This document shows positions 1-7,013 of a stretch of DNA of 33,994 nucleotides, piece by piece. The translations under genes were made by a program, and so were the position numbers. The DNA is taken from positions 1 through 33,994 of the forward strand of contig JAKLIV010000023.1 in assembly GCA_022709405.1 (NCBI GenBank), given 5' to 3'. The notes under the pieces were generated by a model, which was given only the letters and a program-made list of their open reading frames with translations, did no database searches and was not told where the DNA came from. Source of the DNA: Spirochaetota bacterium (GTDB lineage Bacteria; Spirochaetota; UBA4802; UBA5550). Numbering within the stretch: position 1 is the first letter of the stretch; each line of letters opens with the position of its first letter.

Positions 1-2
1 CT

Positions 3-734
3 TCAATCCCCGATGAAACGGACCTTACCGGAGACACGGACAAAAACGGCCGCCTCGACGTTTATTGCAACAATTATTACGGGAGTCTGTGGAACAGCGA
101 CGGCGTGGTGGCTATCGATTCCGATGACGACCCCTCGAACGGGGGAATCGTCGATTTTCTCGTCTATTCCAACAGGGATTCCTCTCCGAACGAATCAATA
201 GGCCAGTATGTAGCCTCTGCACGGGCCTCAGGGCAGTGGGAAAGCTGCGCCGGTATGCCTTATCCGGACTGCGCAGTATTTATCAGCGGGAGCGGGCTCG
301 ACGCGCGGAAAAGCATCTCGCGCATTTCGTCAGCCGACACGAACAGCGAAAAAGATTTTGCCGTAACCCCTTTCATCACCCCGGGAAAAACGAATATTAT
401 TTCAGCCGGAAAAAAAAGCGGAAATATTTTTAAAACTCTCAGAAAAAAAGTTCCGGTAACCCGGAAACTGATCGGCTTGAAAAAATGCTCGGTCCCGGTT
501 TTTATCTATAAGGCTTGCTCGCTCAGGTTCAGGGTTTTCTCCCTGAGCGGCGTTTGCCTTCACCGGTCAGGGCTCGAGCGCGAGGTATCTCCGGGGAATT
601 ATTTGATCGAGCTCAATGGCGTATTCAAGAAAAATGACTGCCCTGCCGGGTTGTATCTCTGCAGCATCGACGCCTCGGCGCTCAAGGGAGGAGCGACCCA
701 CACAGAGACCGTTTACCTGGTGGTGGACAAATGA
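3..734 (+). CDS. Lamin-tail domain surface protein with FlgD-like C-terminal domain (5' end outside window)
   Basis: The reading frame is open from the first bases of the window, so this is the C-terminal 243 residues of a longer protein. The first visible part has an acidic Asp/Asn-rich calcium-loop-like stretch (GDTDKNGRLD). It runs into a segment typical of lamin-tail (LTD) domains (SDGVVAIDSDDDPSNGG, IVDFLVYSN). The last 70 or so residues (LRFRVFSLSG, then GLYLCSIDA and ETVYLVVDK) read like the FlgD-like Ig fold used as a type A C-terminal sorting domain in type IX secretion. That would make it an exported, surface-displayed protein. Its TGA overlaps the next ATG (ATGA), implying translational coupling. 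The domain calls are by eye; the full architecture is unknown because the N-terminus is missing. Confidence 0.75.
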   Translation, partial: SIPDETDLTGDTDKNGRLDVYCNNYYGSLWNSDGVVAIDSDDDPSNGGIVDFLVYSNRDSSPNESIGQYVASARASGQWESCAGMPYPDCAVFISGSGLDARKSISRISSADTNSEKDFAVTPFITPGKTNIISAGKKSGNIFKTLRKKVPVTRKLIGLKKCSVPVFIYKACSLRFRVFSLSGVCLHRSGLEREVSPGNYLIELNGVFKKNDCPAGLYLCSIDASALKGGATHTETVYLVVDK

Positions 735-2023
735 CGGCGGCCGTTTTTATTCTTTTCGCCGCGCTCCAGGCGAATATTTGCGCGTTCGAGTGCAGGGAGT
801 TTTCTCCGCTGATGCTGTTCCCGTATCCGCGTGCGTCGGTGCATGTCGCGACGCCTGAAACGCTGTGCAATCCCGCGGCCCTTCCTCTGGTGAAAAATTC
901 ATATCTCGCACTGTCGGGTTCGAATCCATACACTTTCGACGGCCTGTACAGCACGAGCGTGAGGATGGGCCATGGAAGCGGCATGTGGGGAGCCCGCCTG
1001 TTCTGGGGCAGGACAGGAATAGAGGGTTACAGCGAAAACGCATGCGGGGCCGATGCCGGAATCCTTCCGGTGAAATATATCGCGATCGGCATCGGCGCAC
1101 AGTACCTGAACCTCGACGCCCGATGCGGCCCGATCGATATGACGAAGCACCTGGGCACCTTGAGGGCTGGAATATTGATACGGCCCATCGAATGGCTGAA
1201 CGTGGCGTTCCTGCATGAAAACATCATGTCGTACTGGATCGGGCCCAACGCCGACATCCAGTTTCCGGAATGGTCGCTGGGCGCCTCTGTAATCCCCCTC
1301 GAGGGCATCGAGATCAACTGGAACATCAACAGCACGGCCTTCGGGTACGTGAATACGATATCAGTGTCCGCGGACCTTATCAGGTATTGCAGCTTCTCGG
1401 CGGGATATTCCCTGGAGACGTCGTCATACGCGGCTGCGGTGAGCGTGATATACAAATATGTGTCAGCCTCCTACGGGATCAGGTATCATACCTATCTCGG
1501 TTTCACCCATTCCATATCGCTGACATGTTCGCTTGCTCCGATGGAAGTCAGGCCGGTGAGCTGGCAGGGAATACTTCCGTCAAAGCCGGCCTGCACTGAA
1601 AAAATCGACATCAACGCGTGCGCAGCAGAAGATATCGCGGGTCTGCCCGGCCTGTCTGATGTCATGGTATCCCGGATCATGAAATACCGCGAGATTTTCG
1701 GCGCGCTCACGAGAAAGTCCCTGTCGCAGATAGGGATGACCGGCGCCGAGATTGACCGCATGCTCGACTGCGCATACGGTCTCGAAGAGGAAAAGAAAAG
1801 TTCTTATCAAGGCAGGTCCGGGCGCACGAACCGGGGGAAAAACGAGCTGTTCGCTTCGCTTCTGGAAATCGGAGTTGGCCCCGAGAGCGCGCTTGAGCTC
1901 GTGCGCATGATTTTTTCGGGACGCAAAGACGAAATCCCCGCATATCTTGAATCAGACAAAACACTCTCCGAAGAAAAAAGAAAGGAAACGGCGGGATTAT
2001 GCGCCCGATACTTCTCGCGCTGA
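731..2023 (+). CDS. PorV/PorQ-like outer-membrane barrel with C-terminal helix-hairpin-helix domain
   Basis: A 430-residue protein. Residues 1-18 form a short signal peptide. Residues 20-285 are alternating amphipathic strands with an early NPA motif (CNPAALPL) and a late YGIRYHTYLGFTHSISLTC segment, reminiscent of the PorV/PorQ (FadL-like) barrels. Residues about 290-350 (KIDINACAAEDIAGLPGL, followed by a second hairpin) match the ComEA-type helix-hairpin-helix, a non-specific DNA-binding fold. A helical tail follows. HHH modules joined to outer-membrane barrels are known in Bacteroidota and related phyla, where their role is unclear. The start overlaps the upstream stop by four bases, and the end overlaps the next gene by 25 bases, so the three genes form one operon. 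DNA uptake, or a PorV-type role in secretion, are both inferences. Confidence 0.7.
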   Translation: MTAAVFILFAALQANICAFECREFSPLMLFPYPRASVHVATPETLCNPAALPLVKNSYLALSGSNPYTFDGLYSTSVRMGHGSGMWGARLFWGRTGIEGYSENACGADAGILPVKYIAIGIGAQYLNLDARCGPIDMTKHLGTLRAGILIRPIEWLNVAFLHENIMSYWIGPNADIQFPEWSLGASVIPLEGIEINWNINSTAFGYVNTISVSADLIRYCSFSAGYSLETSSYAAAVSVIYKYVSASYGIRYHTYLGFTHSISLTCSLAPMEVRPVSWQGILPSKPACTEKIDINACAAEDIAGLPGLSDVMVSRIMKYREIFGALTRKSLSQIGMTGAEIDRMLDCAYGLEEEKKSSYQGRSGRTNRGKNELFASLLEIGVGPESALELVRMIFSGRKDEIPAYLESDKTLSEEKRKETAGLCARYFSR

Positions 2024-3573
2024 TGATTTTAATGTCGGCTGCGGCTCATCCATCGGGAGGGAACGACGGCACCGCAGGGCTGACTATCGGGGGAGAATAT
2101 CGGTATGACGCCCTGGAATATTCCGGAGAGAAAAAACATTTCGTCAGGGACATGGCGGCCCTCGATCTTTCCGGAAAAACCTCCCTTGCTTTCTCCCACC
2201 TGTATGTCCAGGAAAGCGACCTGCACCGGTGGACATGGAATTTCAACTCTGCGGGGTTGATTCCCGGCGGTGAGATTTATGCAGGCCATTATTATCTGTC
2301 GTTCGGCACCGGGCTTGTCATGGGGATGAACGACGGCAGGGAATCCGATCCTTTTTCTCTCAGAAAAATTGCCGCCGGGAGGGATTTTTATCGTCCGTGC
2401 CTTACCGGCAACCCTTCATCGGCGTTTTACGGCGGCCTGGCGAAGTATTCCCGGGAGATCGCCGGGATCAATATATCCTGTGCGCCCTTTTTTTCATACC
2501 GCGAGCGCTATATCACATACGATTACCGGGACAAAGACCCGGTCAGATATCGGACGCTCGCGGGGCATCTGGACAGGAAAAACGTCCGCTATGAACCGGT
2601 ATATCTGGCCGATGCCGGGATTTTCGGGTCCGCAGCATTGAAGAATTTTTTTATACAGGCGTATTTCATTTATTCCGGTACGCAAAACGAGGACCGGCGG
2701 CCGGTCCCGATCGCGCCGTCAGAGGGCCCGCTCAATGAAATTATCCGCTATTACGCGCTGGGAGTGTTCGCCCAGTACCGTGACGACTATATCCGGATCT
2801 TTGCTGAGATTGACGCGCCTTTTGCCGACAGCACCGGTAAAACAAAGGCGGGCTCGCCGGCAGTGGTCGCCGGGGCGAAGATAACGCATCGGAGCCTTGA
2901 TGTTTTTTTCAACGCGACCTGGTGCGGGACTTCGTATTTTTCCCTTCACGGCTCGCCTTCAATAGCGGCCGGGACCACCTGGCAGTGCGGGTTCACGGTG
3001 AGGCCAGCAAGGGGATTCAGTGCCGGTTTCAGCTGCTCGTCGGAAAAGGAAAACCGGCCGGCACAGGGCGAGCGTCTTCCCCGGAGCGTAAGGCGCGAGC
3101 AGGTTTTTTTCAGGTGGAAGCGCAATAGAAAAGCCGAACTGAGTTTAAGGGGGGGCAGGGTCGAGGAGGACGGCACTGGCCAGGAAAAAAAACTGCAGGC
3201 CAAAATCGGCTTAAAATTCACGGTGAACGATGTTTTTTCATTTACCGTTTCGGGGGTCTACCAGTCCAGGGGCGGAGAGCATTCCGGATCATGCCCGGTG
3301 AAGCTTGATTTTTCTGCGCGCAGGATATTCAGGGCCTCGGTTTATTATTCGCCGTATTTTATCGACGGCAAAAACCTCATCTATGCGCGCGTTCTGCCTG
3401 TCAGGGACGCGGTTTCCCCCGGACTTTTCATAAGAGATGACTCGCATGTCGCGGCAGTCCAGGCCGGCATCACATACCGGCGCCTGAGGATTTCGGCGAG
3501 ATACCAGGTCCAGTTCGTCGAAAACAGGGTCATGAGCCACCAGGCCGAGGCCCGGGCGGAGAATACTTTTTAA
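1999..3573 (+). CDS. Predicted outer-membrane beta-barrel protein, partner of the HHH barrel
   Basis: A 524-residue protein with a signal peptide (MRPILLALMILMSAAAHPSG) and no obvious catalytic motif. Most of the chain is alternating aromatic/polar strands. The segment GGEIYAGHYYLSFGTGLVMG at residues 92-111 resembles the conserved GDYxxxFGQGLVLG block of Bacteroidota HHH-linked barrel proteins. In those proteins HHH and barrel lie in one chain, whereas here the HHH is on the preceding gene. The protein ends in Phe, as many outer-membrane barrels do (AENTF). The gene starts 25 bases inside the upstream frame, so translational coupling is likely. The function is not established. Confidence 0.7.
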   Translation: MRPILLALMILMSAAAHPSGGNDGTAGLTIGGEYRYDALEYSGEKKHFVRDMAALDLSGKTSLAFSHLYVQESDLHRWTWNFNSAGLIPGGEIYAGHYYLSFGTGLVMGMNDGRESDPFSLRKIAAGRDFYRPCLTGNPSSAFYGGLAKYSREIAGINISCAPFFSYRERYITYDYRDKDPVRYRTLAGHLDRKNVRYEPVYLADAGIFGSAALKNFFIQAYFIYSGTQNEDRRPVPIAPSEGPLNEIIRYYALGVFAQYRDDYIRIFAEIDAPFADSTGKTKAGSPAVVAGAKITHRSLDVFFNATWCGTSYFSLHGSPSIAAGTTWQCGFTVRPARGFSAGFSCSSEKENRPAQGERLPRSVRREQVFFRWKRNRKAELSLRGGRVEEDGTGQEKKLQAKIGLKFTVNDVFSFTVSGVYQSRGGEHSGSCPVKLDFSARRIFRASVYYSPYFIDGKNLIYARVLPVRDAVSPGLFIRDDSHVAAVQAGITYRRLRISARYQVQFVENRVMSHQAEARAENTF

Positions 3574-3588
3574 ATCCGTAAAAAAAGG

Positions 3589-3627
3589 TTGACGCAGATG
3601 ATACTTAAAGTTAACTTTAACTTTAAG
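3589..3627 (+). promoter_or_regulatory. MerR-family promoter/operator with nested palindromes
   Basis: A TTGACG -35-like element lies at 3589-3594. It is followed by TTAAAGTTAACTTTAA at 3605-3620, a perfect 16-base palindrome. The overlapping arms CTTAAAGTTA (3604-3613) and TAACTTTAAG (3618-3627) form a second, 10-base inverted repeat with a four-base spacer. The -10 element must fall inside the palindrome, the usual position for a MerR-type operator. The site sits directly in front of the MerR gene, so autoregulation of the regulator-dehydrogenase operon is likely. The core resembles operators described for LiuR-type MerR regulators of branched-chain acyl-CoA catabolism. That comparison is from memory. 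Confidence 0.65.
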
Positions 3628-3629
3628 AT

Positions 3630-4046
3630 GTGAAGTCAATGACCGGAACGACAGATAAAACCGGGACCGAGGAATATTTCAGCATATCAGACCTTGCCGC
3701 CCAGCTTGAAATAAGCCCCTCAACGATAAGGTTCTACGAGGACAAGGGCCTCATTTCGCCCAAAAGGACCGCGGGGAACCAGCGCGTATACACAAGGAAG
3801 GACAGGGCCCGTCTAAAGCTCATAATAAGGGGGAAGCGCTTCGGCGCGTCCCTTGACGAGATCGCGGAGATGATAGGCAAGGCGGGCTCGGGCATGGACG
3901 AGAAAAAGCAGATCGAAATCAGCCTGGCGCATATTGAGGCCAAGTTCGATGAAATAGAAGACCATCGCAGGGAGCTTTCCCTGCTCGAGCAGGACCTGAA
4001 GAACCTGAAGGCCCTGCTGAAAAAAAGACTCAAAGAGTTGAGATGA
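3630..4046 (+). CDS. MerR-family transcriptional regulator
   Basis: A 138-residue regulator. An N-terminal winged helix-turn-helix (residues about 16-85: FSISDLAAQLEISPSTIRFY, then EDKGLISPKR) carries the MerR signature and the second helix pair (GASLDEIAEMIG). Residues 95-138 form a charged coiled coil for dimerisation. There is no cysteine, so this is not a metal- or redox-sensing MerR; a CoA-ester or similar ligand is more likely. The frame opens with GTG at 3630 without a clear Shine-Dalgarno. The ATG at 3639 is an equally plausible start. It lies 12 bases ahead of the acyl-CoA dehydrogenase gene on the same strand, and regulators of the LiuR kind pair with such enzymes. It probably controls this operon through the palindrome at 3604-3627. 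Confidence 0.85.
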   Translation: MKSMTGTTDKTGTEEYFSISDLAAQLEISPSTIRFYEDKGLISPKRTAGNQRVYTRKDRARLKLIIRGKRFGASLDEIAEMIGKAGSGMDEKKQIEISLAHIEAKFDEIEDHRRELSLLEQDLKNLKALLKKRLKELR

Positions 4047-4057
4047 GGAGATGAAAC

Positions 4058-5305
4058 ATGTTTGATTTTATCATGACCGAAGAACAGAAGAAGCTGCGCG
4101 ACGAGGCGCGGGATTTCACGAAATGGGTGCCCAGGCAGATGATCCTCGACATGGACGCCGAGAAAATCCAGTTTCCCCACGAGTACCTCAAGGAATGCGG
4201 GAGACGGAACCTGCTGGGAATACGCATCGACAAAAAATACGGGGGCCGCGGCCTGGGATGGGTCGATGACACGATCGTGGCCGAGGAAATAGGCGTTGCC
4301 AGCTACTCGCTTGCCTGCCTGTGGGGAGTGGGCGCCGACATCGTATGCGAGGCCGTGACCGAGTTCGGCAATGAAGAGCTCAAACAGGCCGTGGTCGTTC
4401 CGCTGCTCAAAGGCGACGTTTTCGCGGCCGAGGGGCTCACCGAGCCCAGGGGCGGGTCGGATTTTTTCGGCGCCACGACAAAGGCCCGCAAGGATGGAGG
4501 CGACTGGGTCATCACCGGGCAGAAGCGTTTCATCGTTGGGGCGGAGGGCGCCGACTGGTTTCTTGTGTACGCGGTTACAAATCCTGCGGGGGCGCCCCAC
4601 GAGCGGATGACGGCCTTCATGGTCCCCAGGGGGAAAGGGGTCGAAACGAAATACATATACAACCTGATGGGCGTCAGGGGCGGGGGAGCCGGCAGGCTGA
4701 TACTCAACGAGGCGCGCGTCCCGGAGCGCTATGCGCTGAACGGCATAAACGGTGGTTTCGACGTCTTTATGAGGATGATGGTACCCGAGAGGCTCGGTAC
4801 CGCCGCGATGACCATCGGGTCGGTAAGGCCCGCCATCGAAATCGCCACACGATATACCTCGCGCCGCAAGGCGTTCGGCCAGCCGATAATGAACTTCCAG
4901 GGCGTCGGATTCAAGGTCGCCGACTGCGTCATGCAGCTTGACGCGGCAAGGGCTCTCGTGTACTCCACGGCGCGCGCCGTGGATTCGGGAACGGTGCATC
5001 CGGGCAGGGTCCGGAGAATGGTTTCGGAGAGCAAAAAATTCGTGACCGAGACCGCCTGGGACGTTGCGAACAAGTGCATGCAGGCTGTAGGCGGGATCGG
5101 CTACACCGACGTTTTCCCGCTCGAAAGGATCGTCAGGGATATTCGGCTTTCGATGATATGGGTGGGCAGCAACGAAATCATGCAGCTGATAATCCAGAAC
5201 GAATGGTACAAGGAATACCTTAAAGTGCTTTGTAAAGAGAACGTACGCGATGTCGAGGACGATGCCCGCAACGCGGACCAGGCCGAGGAGAAAGTGTACG
5301 AGTAA
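4058..5305 (+). CDS. Acyl-CoA dehydrogenase, isovaleryl-type catalytic base
   Basis: A 415-residue flavoenzyme of full family length that introduces the alpha,beta double bond into acyl-CoA and passes electrons to ETF. The FAD/substrate block (AEGLTEPRGGSDF, residues 124-136), the arginine-bearing helix (RRKAFGQPIMNFQ) and the C-terminal GGIGYTDVFPLERIVRD block are all present. The medium-chain-type catalytic Glu before the GT/GS pair is replaced by Val369 (WVGSNEI). Glu244 in PERLGTAAM sits where isovaleryl-CoA and long-chain dehydrogenases carry their base in helix G. The enzyme should therefore be active and lean towards branched or long acyl chains. A GGAG Shine-Dalgarno precedes the ATG. 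The C-terminal 20 residues are a highly acidic extension. Confidence 0.9.
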   Translation: MFDFIMTEEQKKLRDEARDFTKWVPRQMILDMDAEKIQFPHEYLKECGRRNLLGIRIDKKYGGRGLGWVDDTIVAEEIGVASYSLACLWGVGADIVCEAVTEFGNEELKQAVVVPLLKGDVFAAEGLTEPRGGSDFFGATTKARKDGGDWVITGQKRFIVGAEGADWFLVYAVTNPAGAPHERMTAFMVPRGKGVETKYIYNLMGVRGGGAGRLILNEARVPERYALNGINGGFDVFMRMMVPERLGTAAMTIGSVRPAIEIATRYTSRRKAFGQPIMNFQGVGFKVADCVMQLDAARALVYSTARAVDSGTVHPGRVRRMVSESKKFVTETAWDVANKCMQAVGGIGYTDVFPLERIVRDIRLSMIWVGSNEIMQLIIQNEWYKEYLKVLCKENVRDVEDDARNADQAEEKVYE

Positions 5306-5312
5306 TGGAGGA

Positions 5313-5330
5313 GGCGCCCGCAAGGGCGCC
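5313..5330. terminator. Hairpin between convergent genes
   Basis: GGCGCCC and GGGCGCC pair around a GCAA tetraloop, giving a perfect seven-base-pair GC-rich stem. It lies between the stop of the acyl-CoA dehydrogenase and the stop of the cyclase on the other strand. No strong T-run follows on either side, so it may act as a weak bidirectional terminator or 3'-end stabiliser. Confidence 0.55.
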
Positions 5331-5338
5331 CCGGTTTA

Positions 5339-6841
5339 TCAGCCGGCCTTTATGCCCTTGACCGAATATATCGCTACAGGCTTTTCTTTTCCCTTGACAG
5401 AAATGGGGTCGAGCTTCTTGACCCTGTACCTGGTTTTTTCGGCTTGCGCCATGAGCTCTGCAGAAGCAAGTATCTCGCCGCGGTCTGCGTTCGAACACAA
5501 CCGCGCCGCGAGGTTGACGGCATCGCCGATCGAGGTATGGTCCATCCTGTCGCGCGAGCCCATCCTTCCGTGAACGACATCCCCCATGTTCAGCCCTATG
5601 CCGACATCGACCGTGACATCTCCACGTTCGCTTCTCTCGTCGTTGAGCAGCTTGATGGCCCTGATTATTTCGAGTGAGGCCCGCAGAGCCCTGTCGGCCC
5701 GGTCGTCGCCGCTGAAAACCGCCATGATCTCGTCGCCTACGAATTTGTCTATGTCTCCGGCGTGCTTTTTGATGATCTGGGCCTGAAGGTCCAGGTATTC
5801 GTTGAGGATCGCCACGACTTCCTCGGGCTCCATTTTCTCTGACATTGCGGTGAATCCCCTGACGTCGGAAAAAAGAAAGACCAGGTTCTGTCTCGTTCCG
5901 CCGAGATCGAGCTCGTCCTTTTTCCTGGTCTTCGACTTCTCTTTAATCATGGAAATGGTCGAATCGGACACGAATTTCTGCATGATCAGCTTTTCTTTCA
6001 GGTGGGCGGTCATGTTGTTGAACTCGATGCTCAGGTCTCCCACTTCGTCGTGACGGTAGATGTTTATTTCGGTGTCGAGGTCTCCGTTCCTCACGCGGTG
6101 CATGCCCCGGGTGAGCTTGCGGATGGGCTTGACCATGCCGCCGGAAATCCTGGTGGACAAGTATATCCCCATGACCATGGTCACGGCGCTGAATATCATG
6201 ATGTACACGGCGGTTTTTCTCACCGGCTCGAGAATTGATTCCTCAGTGAACACGATCTCGATCACGCCGACCGGTACGCTGAAGAAAGTAAAGGGCATGC
6301 GGTAGCGGTAGCAGGGAACGGCCCTGCCGCTTTCTTCAGTCAGAATAATCCGGGCTTTCTCGAACGACTTGACGTTCTGGATTTCAACGTAGGTCATCCG
6401 GGGAATCCATCTGCCGCGCCTGGAGCTGTCGCTGTGGGCGGCGTAGGTGCCGGCCATTTCGGTCAGCTTGCCGTCCAGATCGTAGACCGCGGCGTGCCTG
6501 AGTCCGTTGATGTCGCTTTTATAAAGGCTGGTCACCACGTCCTGTAAAATCAGCGAGCGCTTGAAGGGTTTTTTTTCGCCGGTCAGTATCGGTTCGGTTG
6601 AAGATATGTTCCCTGCGATGGTCTGGCAGAGCTTGTCGTTCGCGGCAAGCAGCGCGCGTGTCGACATGAACATGAATATGGAGCTGAAAACGAATATTAT
6701 GATCAGAATGGTGAAGAATATAACCGTTCCCCATTTGAAGCGGATCCCTCCGAGCCTGACCAGTTTCTTCAGGATGGAAAACCGGTCAACGATTGAGAAA
6801 AGAAGGGGTTTTTTTTCGATTGAAGGCTCTTTTTCTTTCAT
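5339..6841 (-). CDS. Membrane class III adenylate/guanylate cyclase with HAMP domain
   Basis: A 500-residue signalling protein. A transmembrane helix at residues 39-60 and another at about 211-229 flank a periplasmic sensor region. A HAMP linker follows (about 230-285), then a class III cyclase catalytic domain (about 315-500). Metal-binding Asp326 (FSDVRGFT) and Asp370 (DKFVGDEIMAVF), base-contacting Lys366 and Thr436, and transition-state Asn443 and Arg447 (GDAVNLAARL) are all present. The enzyme should be active, and the Lys/Thr pair favours ATP. An AAGGA motif about nine bases before the ATG supports this start. Convergent with the acyl-CoA dehydrogenase and divergent from the degenerate GGDEF gene. 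The sensed signal is unknown. Confidence 0.92.
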   Translation of the reverse strand: MKEKEPSIEKKPLLFSIVDRFSILKKLVRLGGIRFKWGTVIFFTILIIIFVFSSIFMFMSTRALLAANDKLCQTIAGNISSTEPILTGEKKPFKRSLILQDVVTSLYKSDINGLRHAAVYDLDGKLTEMAGTYAAHSDSSRRGRWIPRMTYVEIQNVKSFEKARIILTEESGRAVPCYRYRMPFTFFSVPVGVIEIVFTEESILEPVRKTAVYIMIFSAVTMVMGIYLSTRISGGMVKPIRKLTRGMHRVRNGDLDTEINIYRHDEVGDLSIEFNNMTAHLKEKLIMQKFVSDSTISMIKEKSKTRKKDELDLGGTRQNLVFLFSDVRGFTAMSEKMEPEEVVAILNEYLDLQAQIIKKHAGDIDKFVGDEIMAVFSGDDRADRALRASLEIIRAIKLLNDERSERGDVTVDVGIGLNMGDVVHGRMGSRDRMDHTSIGDAVNLAARLCSNADRGEILASAELMAQAEKTRYRVKKLDPISVKGKEKPVAIYSVKGIKAG

Positions 6842-7013
6842 TGCGCCATATCCTTAAAGAAGGTATCGTCGGGTGTGACGCCCGAATTCCATATTTTTCG
6901 TAAATATTGCGTTTTTGAATACATTTAATTGTATAACAAACCCTGTTTCAGGTATTATATTTAATCTGTAAATCATTATATATCAAAAACTTCAGGAAGA
7001 AAACCCTCAGAGA
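6842..7013. promoter_or_regulatory. AT-rich divergent promoter region
   Basis: The 172 bases between two divergent signalling genes are strikingly AT-rich compared with their surroundings. On the plus strand TTGTAT (6929-6934), an 18-base spacer and TATTAT (6953-6958) form a plausible sigma-70-type promoter. A near-palindrome runs from ATACA at 6919 to TGTAT at 6934 and overlaps the -35. No clear promoter was found for the minus-strand cyclase. Confidence 0.4.

Noticed and set aside
3734-5323. 529-residue minus-strand frame opposite the MerR and acyl-CoA dehydrogenase genes
   Set aside because: It is antisense to two recognised genes, has no plausible domain, and its composition is the mirror of coding sequence on the other strand.
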